The notes beneath the pieces were generated by a model. It worked only from the letters and a program-made list of their open reading frames with translations. It was not told the DNA's origin and searched no databases. The translations under genes were made by a program, and so were the position numbers. A stretch of DNA of 64,000 bases, taken from Brachionus plicatilis (lineage: Eukaryota; Rotifera; Eurotatoria; Ploima; Brachionidae). Numbering within the stretch: the first letter of the stretch is position 1; each line of letters begins with the position of its first letter. This document shows, piece by piece, positions 34,141-46,017 of this stretch. The stretch covers positions 6,039,173 to 6,103,172 of the forward strand of contig QEOQ01000508.1 in NCBI GenBank assembly GCA_010279815.1, written 5' to 3'.

Positions 34141-34284
34141 TTAATTTTCTAAATTAAAAAAACTTAAAAATAAATATTTTTATGTTTGTATGCTAAATTT
34201 AAAAATCATAATAAACTCATATAAAATCGCACATGTACTTTAAAATTACTCTATTCAAAGTTGGAAATTTATCTAACTTTAAAA

Positions 34285-37200
34285 ATGACGACCACAGAAA
34301 ATTATTTGGCATTGTTGGTAGTTAAAGAAAATTTTGGAGAAATACCACACTTGGTATGCAACCACTTGATTCAAAAAAAGTCATATCCTCTTCAATTAAT
34401 CGCCTCAGATCTAGATTTGGACCGGAAACTAACCTCACAAGCTCTGTCTATTCTGTTGATACACAACATCGTCGACTATTCGATCAGCTCCAAAAAAATA
34501 CTCGAGTACACGTTCTGTACCCAGACTGCACTTGATTTACTCAAAATTTCCCGAAACATTTGCCAAATAGAAACTGAACATGGCAATTTCGCATCTTTGA
34601 TAATCGAGCAATTTTATCTTAATGGTTCAATAGAGATGAGTTTATTAATCCTAAAGGTGCTTGGTCCTTTTATTAAAACCAATAATATAACTGATGAGGC
34701 TAAAATAAATTCCCTTTTGAGTCAAATAAAACAAAATTTTGTTAAATTATTCGAATTTGGTTTTATTGAAAAAGCGCCCAGACTTGCCAAAACAGAGGAT
34801 GACAAAATTCCTGTCTTCGATAAAGACCTTGAAGATTCAGAGCTTCCAGAGCTAAAATTCAATGATTTGGTCATCAAAAATTTACTTGAATTTAATGAAT
34901 TCGACACCATGCTGCAAATAAACGAGGTTTGTTTATGTACGTAAATTTGATTCAATAGATTAAATAATTTTTTAATTTATTAAAATTTATAGGATTATGG
35001 TGATAAGAATTCATATTTGAAACTAAATAAAAAAAGATTTCAACAATCGCATCGTGATAATTTAATAGTTGAAGCAATACGGAACAGAATTGATAATGTA
35101 AATTTAATTAAACAAATATCTTTTAAAAAAAAAACTAAACATTTTTTTTTCTTGACTAGAATGCAGCAAATATGATTTCTATTCTGTTGAGATTGTCGAA
35201 TTCTAAGATTGAAGGTGACAAGGCCAATCAATCAAGTTATATATCAAAAACAGTTACTTCGGTTGATGTAAGTCTTGAATTGAATTTATTAAATTAATCA
35301 TGGGTAATTAAATTAGTTAAAGAATCTTTAGCTTATTAATATTAGAAAACATGTTATCATTTTTTAACAGAAAGCGCTTTGAATTAAAAAAAAAAAATTT
35401 AATAATTTTCAGAGTTGATTTAGAGCAACAATTTTTTGACTGGAAAAATATTCAAAATTGTAAAAGTCATTTTCCAAGTTAGACTTTGGCTTAGAAAATT
35501 TTTGATTTTCAAGCTATTGATAGCTATTTTAGAGTTTATTTCCAAGTTTAAAAATGAGCATAAAAATAAATGGAAAATTGAAATTGCTAGACAAAATTTA
35601 TATGTTACTACGATCTGCAACCCTGAAAATTAAGAACTTTGAAGTTTTTTATCTTGATGTTTTGATTGAGTGTCATCGTTATTAAATGACCATTGTTTAA
35701 TATCTTTGTCATTTTTAATATTTCAATTTAATATTTATCTTGATTTCTGATTGCTGTTTTTTAATTAATTCTTTTACATTAAAACACTGTAATACATTAT
35801 TTCATTTTATCTTCTAATTCGAACAATTCGACAAACATATCAAAACGTATACCTAGACTTAATATATTTGTGTTTGTAATTTGTGCAGTTTTTAGTATTC
35901 TAAACAATTAAAAATTAAACTCAATTAATAAAACCTAATTTCATTTCTCATCCATATTCGAGGGATAACATACTTAAACTGATCCTCTTAATACTATTAG
36001 TGTGTAAATCGTTATTAAGTTGTAGTTTTAATTTAACAACATAATAACATGATCGTCTCAAACTAAATTTAATTTAAATAAATTCTAAAATTGGTTCAAA
36101 ACCATTTAATTTCAAAAAACTTCTTTTTTAGATGCTTGGAAAAAATTTTTTTTAAAGAAATCGAACTTAACTTTAAATAATGTAAAAAAGATACTTTATT
36201 ATTGGAGGTATATTAAAACATAGAAAAAAAAAATATATAGAAAAAATAAATAATTTAGAAAATGTAGAAAAAATTAATTTTTTTAAAAACAAATGCATCT
36301 TTATTTATAACAAAAATTTTTTTTTTCAATAATTGATCAAAAACAATAAAAATATTAAGCTCAATCAGAAAAAAATCAAAAAATCAAAAAAAATTGTTTC
36401 ATAATACGAATCAAAAGCAATTTAATTGCATATTAAAGGCATTGATTGTTTATTTTTAGATAATAAATTAATTATATTAATTAAAGAGTAGGATTTATAG
36501 AAAAAAATATTCTATTCTGTATTTATTTTTCAAAATAATTGACATTTAAATATTTTTAAAATCCTTTATTTTATTTTTCTATATTTTGATATTTCTATAT
36601 TTTTTTTTCTATGTTTTGATAGATCCCCACTTTATTAAGATAAGTTTTAATAAAAAATAAAAAAAGACATTTCAAAAATATTTTTTTTTACTTTAGATAA
36701 AATTTTTTAAAATTGCAATACATTAAGTTTCGTTTTATTTCTGGGTCTTAAAACTTTGGAAAACAGTATTTAAAAATTATAATTCAAGATAGAATATCTT
36801 CAAGACAACTCGATTTGTCAAAAAATTTTTACACGCATCTAATATTTCTGGTTTAAAGTGTGTCCTTATATGGATATGAAATAAATATTTATCTGTATTC
36901 TTTGTATCAAGATAACATTTTACTGACTTAACTAATTTTTAAAGATAAGATTCAGTAATCAAATTTAATTAACTTTAAAATTAAAAGTAAATTAAATTTT
37001 TTTAAATTAAGATTCAAAAATTTATGCGTTTGGAGCACAAGATGGATTCAATAACTGTAGAAAAATATTTGACAGTGATTCAACAAGATTCTGTAAAAAT
37101 TTTTTTTGTTATTAAATGTTAAAATAATTATTTTTATTTACTAAAAGTTTAAAATATTGGAAAAAATAGGTGAATTTGGTGGCGGTGCTTATGCGATTGG

Positions 37201-37881
37201 TAACTTTTTTACATATGTGATTAATAATTTATTTTTTTTTCAAATAATTTAGATTTTAAGAAATCCCTTCACAATTTATGCGTTTCACACATCGAGTCGG
37301 TAATCCGAGAACGCTATGGATCTAAAAGTTTGAGAATTTTTAAAGTAATAATGGACAAAAGTCAGCTTGAACAGAAACAAATCGAGGAATTTTCCATGAT
37401 TCCCTCCAAAGACTGTAAATCGTTGCTATACGGAATGCTCAATGACGGAATGCTGGGCATTACAGAGCTTTCCAAAACCGTAGATCATGCTCCTTCTAGG
37501 ACATATTATCTTTTTTATGTTGATGTGTATCTTATATGCAAAAAACTCGTAGAAAATGCTTACAAATCGATGGCGAATTTAATAATTAAACGAAATTTTT
37601 TGACTTCAGAAAACAAGAGATTAATAGAAAAAAGCAAAAAATGTGATGGAATCATAGAATCGCTTAGATCACAAGGCGCAGAACAAGCCGAAATAGATGA
37701 AGTCAAGACCATGATAAGTGATGATGAGTTAAAAATGCTTGATTCATTCAAGGACCATATAAATCGTATAGAACTTGCTGAATCTCAGCTTGAAGAATCA
37801 ATAACACTTCTCGAACTTTATTTTTATTATCACACTGTTCCGCCTATTATCACCACAGGACGTGGTAAAAAGCAAGCTTAA
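34285..37881 (+). CDS. POLR3C: RNA polymerase III subunit RPC3 (C82)
   Basis: A winged-helix subunit of the RPC3-RPC6-RPC7 subcomplex that Pol III needs for initiation at tRNA and 5S genes. Six exons join in frame: 34285-34926, 34993-35097, 35160-35267, 37012-37092, 37148-37199 and 37253-37881, giving 538 residues (human 534). Intron 3 is 1744 bp; the others are 53-66 bp. Matching blocks: ENFGEIPHLVCNHLI (human EHFGEIVEKIGVHLI), HRDNLIVEAIRNRID (human FRDQAIVSAVANRMD), SVIRERYGSKSLRIFKVIM (human SVVQERFGSRCARIFRLVL), QKQIEEFSMIPSKDCKSLLY, DHAPSRTYYLFYV (human DHAPSRTFYLYTV) and the final coiled segment ENKRLIEKSKK. The first ATG at 34285 fits the human start; an in-frame TTG at 34261 is unlikely. 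HSPBAP1 follows after 135 bp. Confidence 0.95.
35268..37011. other. intron 3 of POLR3C
   Basis: A 1744 bp intron, far longer than the other introns of the gene. AT-rich with poly-A and poly-T runs. No transposon ends or exons were recognised; the paired frames at 35420-35633 look like random open sequence. Confidence 0.6.
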
Positions 37882-38016
37882 ATTTGATCAAAAAACAAAT
37901 TGTATTGGAATTTAAAATAATAATTACATTTAATTTAATATTTTTTTATTTATTAAAAGTTATAAAAGACTTTTAATTTAAATTTTATTTGATTGGATAA
38001 TATAACAAAAATTTAG

Positions 38017-40758
38017 TGCTTGATTTGAAGAGTTTTGTTAAAAAATTAGATAGACCTTGTGTTTTTAAGTCAGATATTTTGAAAGGCGAGGCAAAAAGTT
38101 GGACTCTAGAAAATATTTCCCAGGTGTTTAAAAGCGAAAAATTTGAGTTTAGAATTGGTAATAAGCAAAAAACATCTAGAGTCCAATTTGAGAATGAATG
38201 CGAGTATGTGGAAGCAAATTTGTCTGATTTTTTTCTTTGGTTGAGCTCCTCTTGCCAGCAAAAACGAGCCAGAACATTAACACCTTTTGAAAAATTTGAC
38301 CCCAAAGATGTTTGGGCCTATGCAGATTATAAGTATATGGTAGATTTATGTGAAAAAAACTCAGCGATATCTGATGTACAATTAAACACTTGATTATAAC
38401 TTAAATTTATGATTGATTTAAGTGCATTGATTGGTCTGGTTTTGGTTTTGATAAGCGCAATGCCATAGATTCAACTCTTTGGATAGGTTCTAAACAAGCA
38501 TATACTCCATGTCATTTCGATACTTATGGATACAATTTAGTTGCCCAAATTTTTGGATGGTAATTATTTTTTTGATTAATCAAATTAATGTTATGTATTG
38601 CATTTTGTAATTCGTTTAACATGTTGCCATTTTAATAAGAACTTAAGATATTTTAATGAAGTATTATTTAATACTCAAAAACTTGGTTTAGTTTTCGAGC
38701 TCATTTAGATAATATTCAAATTAAAAAAAAAAAATAGACAAATTGTATAATAATAATAATGTAACTGAAAAATTTTCACATTTCTTCAACACAAGTCAAA
38801 TATAAAAAGAATTCAGAAATCTTAGTATAAAAAATCCTACGAATAATATGCATCTTGTCTTAAAAAAATTAAGGACAAAATTTATCCTAAATAAATACAA
38901 AATGTGTACATAACGACAATTTTCGAGTTCGAATTTTATTAAAAGTCATAAGCGATAAAAAATCTTAATTAATTTAAGAGACATTAATTGAATTATTTTT
39001 GGGTACTAATCAAAAATTTTATTTAATAGTCTAATATTTTAAAAAGATTATTAAAGAAAAAAATGATTTTTAAAATAAATTTTAATAAAAAAAGCATTCA
39101 ATAATTTTAAGTGCAGAGTTAAAAATTTTTGAATAATTTGTTTTTTTAATTTTAATTTTAATATTTTTTTCTATTTTTTAAATATTAATGCTCTTTGGTT
39201 TACATAAAAAAGGTGAACTTTCCAATAGATATTTGTGAAATTTAGTTGTCTGGTGACTGATGTTGTTGACGTTGACTGATAAGTTTTTTCGGATATGAAA
39301 ATTGTTTAATCTCGATTATCTAAGGATCATTAAGCGTCCATGTAAAGAAAAACTGAGTAAAAAAATTCATGATGAATTATCTCAAGTAATTGATTCATGT
39401 AAAGCTTCATTTTAAGGTGACTGGTTAATATTTTCAGTAAATTTTTTACAATTATTTGACAATATTTGTTGAAATTATTAATAGTGCAAAATAAATTTTA
39501 TTTGATTCTTCATTAAAGCTTTAACAGGTCCATATTTCAAACAATTATATTAATGATGATTTTTAATTTTCAAAATTTGTCCAAAATTTTGAGTTAATGA
39601 CAATTTATATTTTATAAATAATTTTAAATTAAAAATTATAAAACAAAATTTCAATAACAGATATCTTATATTAGAGAATTAATAAATATTTAAAATAAAC
39701 TTATAATAATAAAACCCACAGCAATCAAATTTTAAATTTAATTTAGATTTGTTTCAGTCAGAATCTTCAAAAAAAAAAAATATCATATCCCAATAATTCA
39801 AATACAAATTGTACAGAAATTCTTCATTTTTTGATAAATTCAAATTAAAGATAATAAAGCATATTTAAAAAAATACTGCAACATAGTGCAACATACTTTG
39901 TTGATAGAGTTTGTTTTTATTTTTGAAGATTCTGATCAAAATTTTATTTTTTAAATTGAAAATCTGAATAAAAATTTGATTGTTGTTGTTTCAATACTAA
40001 TCATTTCCTAAGAGTTTTAATTTTTCTTTTTATAGTAAAAGATGGATCATGTTTGGTCCAAATGATTCGAAAAACATGTATCCAAGTCGAATTCCATTTG
40101 AGGAATCAACCGTTTACAGTCAAGTTAATGTTAGATTTCCAGACTTAAAAAAATATCCGCTTTTTAACAAAGTCACACCTTATGTGGTTGATTTGGAGCC
40201 TGGCGATATTTTATTTGTGCCGCATCATTGGTGGCACTATGTTGAGAGCCAAACTGATTCTATATCTATTAACACTTGGGTTGAAATGAAAGAAATTGAT
40301 GATTATTCTAGACTAAAGGAGATTTTGAGCAAAAGTCTAATTCAAGGCTTAATGGAATCCAATTTTATTGATTTAGATTCATGGGTTAATAAATTAGAAG
40401 TATAATTTTTTTAAATTAGCATTGGAAAAATTTTTTAATTTTTTTAAAGAACTATACACCTCAGAATGAAAACATGGAAATAATTAAAAATTGTTTGAAT
40501 TCATTAGAAAATCAGCAGCAACTAAAGGAAGATAATGAATCAAACGATGTTGTCTCTTTAGTAGAGTCAAATGAATATTTTAAATTTTTTGTAAAAAAAA
40601 TTTCTTTTAATGAATTTATGTCCAAGTATGCCACTGAATGCTGCGAAAATATTGAAATAAAACCAGATCAATTTTTACTCAAATCTTTGGCTAATTCAAT
40701 CACAGACTATCAAGTTATTGATTTAATAGCCAAAAATTTAATTAATAATTATAAATAA
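38017..40758 (+). CDS. HSPBAP1: HSPBAP1-like JmjC protein
   Basis: A JmjC-fold (Fe(II)/2-oxoglutarate) protein; human HSPBAP1 binds HSP27. Four exons: 38017-38375, 38423-38559, 40036-40399 and 40450-40758 (introns 47, 1476 and 50 bp). Conserved blocks: FENECEYVEANLSDFFLWL (human FETTCNYVEATLEEFLTW), WAYADYKYMVDL (human WAYADYKYFVSL), STLWIGSKQAYTPCHFDTYG, where the HxD metal ligands are HFD, then MYPSRIPFEESTVYSQVNV and LFVPHHWWHYVES with the distal His. About 386 codons. No ATG opens the first exon: the frame runs back to an acceptor-like TTTAG, and the 135 bp to the POLR3C stop has no ATG at all. The start must come from splicing to another exon or leader, or be non-AUG. Confidence 0.9.
38560..40035. 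other. intron 2 of HSPBAP1
   Basis: 1476 bp, AT-rich. 39790-39905 is a diverged partial copy of the MITE at 5520-5856 (shared: ATTCTTC..TTTTTTGAT.AATT and ACTTTGTTG). Nothing else recognised. Confidence 0.55.
39790..39905. repeat. partial MITE copy (family of 5520-5856)
   Basis: Matches the left arm and loop of the element at 5520, including the run ending TGCAACATACTTTGTTG. No right arm or target duplication was seen. Confidence 0.5.
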
Positions 40759-40864
40759 ATTAGTTTTTTTTTTTTTTTAAATAAACTTTAACTGGGTGTA
40801 ATATCCCAATTTATTTTTAAAAATAAAAAAAAAAAAAAAAACAATTTTTATTCTAGATTTTAAA
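40759..40864 (+). promoter_or_regulatory. HSPBAP1-UTP3 intercistronic region
   Basis: An AATAAA near 40780 lies just after the HSPBAP1 stop. About 75 bp later a pyrimidine-rich TTTTTATTCTAG (ending 40856) sits 8 bp before the UTP3 ATG and looks like a 3' splice acceptor with no upstream donor in the gap. This geometry matches polyadenylation plus trans-splicing in spliced-leader operons. Inference only. Confidence 0.5.
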
Positions 40865-42317
40865 ATGGTTCGATCAAGTAAAAAACAAAATCGAATTAAA
40901 AAAGAAAAGTATCAATCGGTAAATTCTGATTCGGACAATGATCATTACAATGGCGACTTTGATCCGAGTAATCCTTTGGCTGGTGATGAAATTGAAGATT
41001 TTAATTCTAATCAAGATAAAGTAATAAATTAAAAAATATTTTTTTATTTTTAAATTACAATTAAAATAGATATTATTTGATAAAATGGATAAAAAATCAA
41101 AAAAATCCTTTAATTATTCATCAGATGAGAATGAAGTTCTGGCATTCGATGATGATGACGACTCAGACGATGACAAATATGATGAAGACAAGTTTAACAT
41201 CGACGATGAAGATGATGAGGAAGATAAAGAGCTAATTGACGAAGATGATGAATTGATTTCAAGTGCTTGGGGTAGCAAAAAGTCCATCTATTATTCTGGC
41301 AATAGAATCGAAAATGACGAAGATGCTGAATTGGAAGAGGAAGAGGCAAGAATGCTACAGAGCAAAATGATGAAACAATTGGATACTAATGATTTTGGTC
41401 TAGATGCGTTCAAGAAACAGGACAAATCTTTAAAAACTACCGATGAATTAGAAGCTAAAAAAATAGCACAAAAAGCCCTGGGCGAAGAGTCGGATGACGA
41501 AATGGAAAAAAACTTAAAGACAATTTCAAAAAATTTGGAAAAAATGTCAGCAAAAGAAAAACTTGAATTTTTGCGACAGGAATCGCCCGAATTTTTAGAA
41601 TTGGTGCGCGATTTTAAGGAAAAAATGAGCGAACTGCACACTACACTGCTTCCCATATACAGACTTATCAAAAATGGGCGCATTCCAAACTCAATAGCTG
41701 CTGATTTTATAATGAATAAAACAAAGTTGTACCTGATGTATGCCTCTCATTTAAGTCTTTATTTTGCATTAAAATCTCAACGCTTACCTATCGACAACCA
41801 TCCGATAGTGAAAAATATTCTACAATTTAGAAATTTATGTAAGCAGATAGCTCCTATAGATGAGAGTTTGAACGATGAGGTCAAGTTTTTGATAGAGTCT
41901 ATTGAGAATGGGCGCCAATTGAACTTTAGAAAGAGCAAACAGGATTCAAATGGAAATAGAGCTAAAAAATCAGTTAAATTCAGCATGTTCAGGGAGGATA
42001 GAAATAGACTTGTTCATGATGATGATGTGGACTCTGAGTCCGGACCAGAAATGGCTGCTGAACATACTGAGATAAAAGATGAGCATCCAAATGCGGATAA
42101 ACGTGCCATTAATTATGAAATCATGAAAAATAAAGGTCTTACACCAAAGCGAGATAAAATGTACCGTAATCCACGTGTACGTAATCGTATCAAATCTCGT
42201 AAGGCGCTGATCAAACACAAATCAATTGTTCCCAAAGTAAGAACCCAAGATAAACGCTATGGTGGTGAAGCCACTGGTATTAGAACAAATGTTGTAAGAG
42301 CAGTAAAAATAAAATAA
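40865..42317 (+). CDS. UTP3: UTP3/SAS10 homologue (SSU processome)
   Basis: A nucleolar component of the small-subunit processome needed for 18S rRNA maturation. Exons 40865-41020 and 41070-42317 with a 49 bp intron give 467 residues (human 479). The N-terminus is basic (VRSSKKQNRIKKEK) and then very acidic (runs of D and E to about residue 110). The Sas10/Utp3/C1D domain follows (PEFLELVRDFKEKMSELHTT, LPIYRLIKNG, YLMYASHLSLYFALKSQ). The C-terminal Sas10 domain is typical: NYEIMKNKGLTPKRDKMYRN, PRVRNRIKSRKALIKHK, RYGGEATGIRTNVVRAVKIK. Part of exon 2 is duplicated exactly at 42775-42988. It is the third gene in the POLR3C-HSPBAP1-UTP3 run. Confidence 0.95.
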
Positions 42318-42613
42318 ATTTTTGATTTAATAATAAATAAATAAATCAAAATGATTCAAGTTAATTTTTTCATAAAAAAATGGTATCCCAATCTTATATT
42401 TTTGAGTGGATAAAAATAATATCAATGATACAAATTAGTAATCAGTGTTTTGGTAAATAGAAAAAAATTCCAAAAATTCATTAGATAATAATTTTAAAAA
42501 TAAATGACTTTTTATTAAATCATCAATTTAAATTTAAGTCATTAAAATTTTAAATGAGTTATTACTTGACTTGGAATTAAAAACTGAAAATTCAATTCAG
42601 TTTTTTGTCAAAA
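42318..42613. other. UTP3 3' flank
   Basis: Contains AATAAATAAATAAAT at about 42330-42345, a plausible polyadenylation signal. Otherwise featureless. Confidence 0.5.
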
Positions 42614-43045
42614 TTAAGAGACAAATGGTTCCCCACAATTAAAAAACTGTTCTCCACAAACTTAAAACTTCTTACTTGTATCAATCGATATTTTGAAATT
42701 TTGAAGAATAAAAATTAGCTTTGTTTCGCTTTAATATAGTAAGATATTAAATATAGTAACTTGAATATAGTAAGAAAAAATATTTTTTTATTTTTAAATT
42801 ACAATTAAAATAGATATTATTTGATAAAATGGATAAAAAATCAAAAAAATCCTTTAATTATTCATCAGATGAGAATGAAGTTCTGGCATTCGATGATGAT
42901 GACGACTCAGACGATGACAAATATGATGAAGACAAGTTTAACATCGACGATGAAGATGATGAGGAAGATAAAGAGCTAATTGACGAAGTTAAGAGACAAA
43001 TGGTTCCCCACAATTAAAAAACTGTTCTCCACAAACTTAAAACTT
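42614..43045. repeat. patchwork of duplicated segments
   Basis: In order: block A (42614-42670), block B (42671-42745), transposon-tip scraps (42746-42774), a copy of UTP3 exon 2 (42775-42988), then block A again (42989-43045). Block B repeats 44036-44110, which is the left flank plus first 9 bp of the pogo-like element. The scraps contain TATAGTAAC and TATAGTAAG, the tips of both element ends. All copies look identical to their sources. Confidence 0.85.
42829..43017 (+). pseudogene. truncated duplicate of UTP3 exon 2
   Basis: 214 bp at 42775-42988 are identical to 41031-41244 (offset 1744), including the end of intron 1 with its acceptor and the first 53 codons of the exon 2 frame after its internal ATG. 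The copy stops mid-exon after IDE, runs into block A, and the frame ends after a few unrelated codons (TAA at 43015-43017). It cannot make a working UTP3. Identity implies a very recent event or an assembly artefact. Confidence 0.85.
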
Positions 43046-44035
43046 CAAATTGAAATCGAAATCCAACTAAATTTTTATCAAAAATCACTACAAAACACAA
43101 TTTTTTTGTGCCGAATTAAAAATAAAAATAATTTTGACATATTTAACCAAATAACTGGTTAACACAGTTTTTTGTGGCGAAAAAAATTCAATAAATTTGT
43201 TATATAATTTTTCAAATAGGGTTTATAAAAATTATTATTAAAATAATTAGATTATTAAATTAAGATCTATTTTAAGGAAAACCAATTTCTAGCTAATTTT
43301 GGACGACCTTTTTTAGGTTTATTAACAAATTTGTCGGATTCTCAAGAAATACTGGCCTTGCATCATTCAATGAATTGTCATTGTTTTTTATTTTGCGTTT
43401 TATTTTTTTGGATTTTTTAATCTACAAAAATTCAGAATTTTTTTTTTATTACGTAAAATCATAGGCATTTTATTATCTAAAATATTTAGTGTCAGTTTTT
43501 AATAGATATTAAAAACATTTTTTCCTTAGAAGTTTTTTTTTACTTGTGGAGAGTAGTTATTGTCTTAGTCAAGTTATTTTTGGGCTGAAAATTTTTTCTT
43601 TGTTGGGAAAAGATTTTATTTTACTTTAAAAAAAAGAAATATTTTAACGGTAAATTGAAATTTTATTAGTTAAAGTCAAAGATGAATAAAGATGAAAACA
43701 ATTTTTGAATTTTGACCAACTCTGAAAATGAACGAAAATCACTTTTATCGCATATCAAAGTTGATACCTAATGAAAATATCAAAACTTTCTAAAAATCAA
43801 ATATCATTTAAACAAAGGGCTATACAAAAAAGTTAAAACTGGACCAGTCTATGCTACAGAAGATGACTCAAATAGCTTAGGTATGTTCTACAAACATCAG
43901 CTGAATTGGACATCTCAGGAAAAATTTTTATATTTGAATAAAAAAATTTCATCAATTATTTAACAACAAATGACTGAACTTTATTAAACATAATCTTTAA
44001 TCTTCAAGTAAGAAAAAAATTAATTTTAATTTTTT
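43046..44035. other. intergenic, nothing recognised
   Basis: AT-rich sequence between the second block A and block B; the natural spacing of A and B in the presumed ancestral order. Confidence 0.5.
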
Positions 44036-44101
44036 CTTACTTGTATCAATCGATATTTTGAAATTTTGAAGAATAAAAATTAGCTTTGTTTCGCTTTAAT
44101 A

Positions 44102-45495
44102 TAGTAAGATGGGGCAATTATTTAATGTGTGAATGGGGTGACAACTTTTAAATTTCGTTTTTTTCTAGCTGAAAACTAATAAATTTTCCTAAGATTTTAT
44201 ATATTTTATATTTTTCAGGAGCCAAAATTTATAAAAAATGATCCTTTTTTCATTGATTATTTTATCTTAGCCTCCAAATTTAGACTCAAAAATTAATTTT
44301 GTCAAAAGGGGTGATTTTGGAACAAATTATGTATTTGGGAGAATTGGTCAAAGCTGGTTAATTTTATTTATTCCAAATTACCTATTTAGCCTATAAGTTC
44401 CAAAGAGAATCAAGAACCTCACCCTAAAATTTGAATAAGATTGATAAAAAAATAACATGAGTTCTTTTTTGGTGTGAATTTCAGGGGCAAAGGGGTTAAT
44501 GGGGTATCACCTATTAATGCCAAAAACTCACCCGGTTAACCGGCAAATTCACCTGTTTAACCCATTTACCCGAAATTAATTAATTTCTTAAAAGAAACTT
44601 TTTCTCAAAATAAAAAAGTAAATGAAAAGAGAAAGAATTGAAAAGAGACTACGCTCAATCTTTAACTGAAGATGACGCTCGTGCACAAACTGATGAAAAA
44701 AAACAGTAAAAAAAGAAAAAAAATTGATAAAAAAAACGAGAATTTAGAAAGTCTAACAACTAGGAGTGTTAATAAAAAAAAGCAAAATGAAATAGTTGAT
44801 AATTCTATAATTTGTTTTATTTGTAAAATTAACTTCGATTTAGGTAATTCTAGCAAAAATAGTTGGCTAACATGTGAAAGTTGTACCAGTTGGTCGTGCT
44901 ATAATTGTTTACCAATAGAGAATAAAAAAGATAAAACTATCATAGTTTGCACAAAATGTAAAAATTAAAAATTAAAAATTAAAAATTAAAAATTTGTTTA
45001 AAAAAGTTATTTTTCTTTAAAATATTTAAAATAATTTAAATTAAGCTTCGTTAATGTATAAAAACTCAAAATTTGTTAAAATTTGTTCTCGTTACGATAA
45101 TTTATTTTTGTTAAGATGTTTGAAATTTCAAATAAATTTTTGTAAAAAACTCTATTTTTTCTTAAAAAAGCAACTAAAATATAATTAATTTTTTCTTTTG
45201 TTTTAGAAAGTAGGGTTAAATAGTTGAAAAAACGGGGCAACCGGGTGGAAAACGGGGTAATTGGTTTAAAATTCGGCTAACCGGGTGAATTTTCAGGGTA
45301 ACTGTACAAAACAATGGGGCAAATGGGTTAACTCCATTAACCTAATTGCCCCTCACCCTATTAACCCCATGTACTAATGGGGTGACCCGAAAATTTCGGT
45401 CTAATTGGGTGAACGAATTTCGCATTTTTATGCAAAACTGTGTCGATAGACAAAAAATAAAAAAAAATAGGTCACCCGGTTAGGCCATGTTACTA
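44102..45495 (+). mobile_element. pogo-like DNA transposon, internally deleted
   Basis: Ends TAGTAAGATGGGGC and (inverted) TAGTAACATGGCC, flanked by TA on both sides (44100-44101 and 45496-45497). Both subterminal regions are unusual in holding many copies of GGGTTAA, ACCCGGTTA and GGGGTAA in both orientations (44460-44570 and 45210-45490). The only coding remnant is a zinc-finger-like C-terminus at 44672-44968. The TA duplication and the finger fit a pogo/Tigger-type element; the class is inferred. Confidence 0.65.
44672..44968 (+). pseudogene. transposase C-terminal Cys-rich finger
   Basis: A 98-codon frame with a Lys-rich first half and a finger in the second: ICFICKINFDL, NSWLTCESCTSWSCYNCLPI and IVCTKCK. 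The pairs C-x2-C, W-x2-C-x2-C-x2-W-x-C and C-x2-C resemble the PHD-like tail of pogo-type transposases. Just upstream, another frame (RDYAQSLTEDDARAQTDE) stops, which suggests a frameshift. No DDE catalytic region is present, so it is a remnant inside a non-autonomous copy. Confidence 0.55.
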
Positions 45496-45710
45496 TATAT
45501 TTTAATTAATATTAAAATGCCATTTAGAGCGTTTGTTTGAGCAAGAATTTGGATAACTCAATCTGGATTTTAATTTTGTCTTTAAAATTTTCAAATAAGA
45601 TTCTAGAAGTATCAATTAAAGATCAATTAGAAAAATAAAAGATTTTCTTTTTATTTAAAATCGTAAAAATTTAATGTTTAATGTTTAATTAAGAAAGAAA
45701 TAAAAAATAA

Positions 45711-45985
45711 TAAATTCAAGACAAAGTAAGATTTTTGTTCAATTTACAATTTGCTCAATTTGCTCAAAAATTTCAAATGCGCAATTTCATTGCATTGTTA
45801 TTTACACAGTTTTAACTTTTAAAACTTTCAAATTTCAATTTAAAAAATTGCAAATATGCAATGCAATATAATAGCGCATTTGAAATTTTTGAGCAAAAAG
45901 AGAAAATTGAAAATTTTCTCTTATTGAACAAAAATTTCTCTTTGCCTAATTATTGAACAAAAATTTCTCTTTGCCTAAATTCAAC
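45711..45985. repeat. palindromic element with tandem end
   Basis: GCTCAAAAATTTCAAATGCG near 45761 is the inverse of the stretch near 45873-45893, with TGCATTGCAT-type pairing inside. Downstream, TATTGAACAAAAATTTCTCT then TTGCCTAA occurs twice in tandem (about 45931-45980), inverse to TTTTTGTTCAAT at 45733. Probably a MITE with a duplicated right end; target duplication unresolved. Confidence 0.5.
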
Positions 45986-46017
45986 GTATTTAAAAATTTT
46001 TAATTAATTTAGTTTAG

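Noticed and set aside
35420..35633. Overlapping frames in POLR3C intron 3
   Set aside because: Both strands open because of low stop density by chance; hydrophobic AT-type composition, no homology.
41291..41683. 130-codon minus-strand frame
   Set aside because: Shadow of the acidic UTP3 coding exon (Ser/Leu-rich complement of Asp/Glu/Lys codons).
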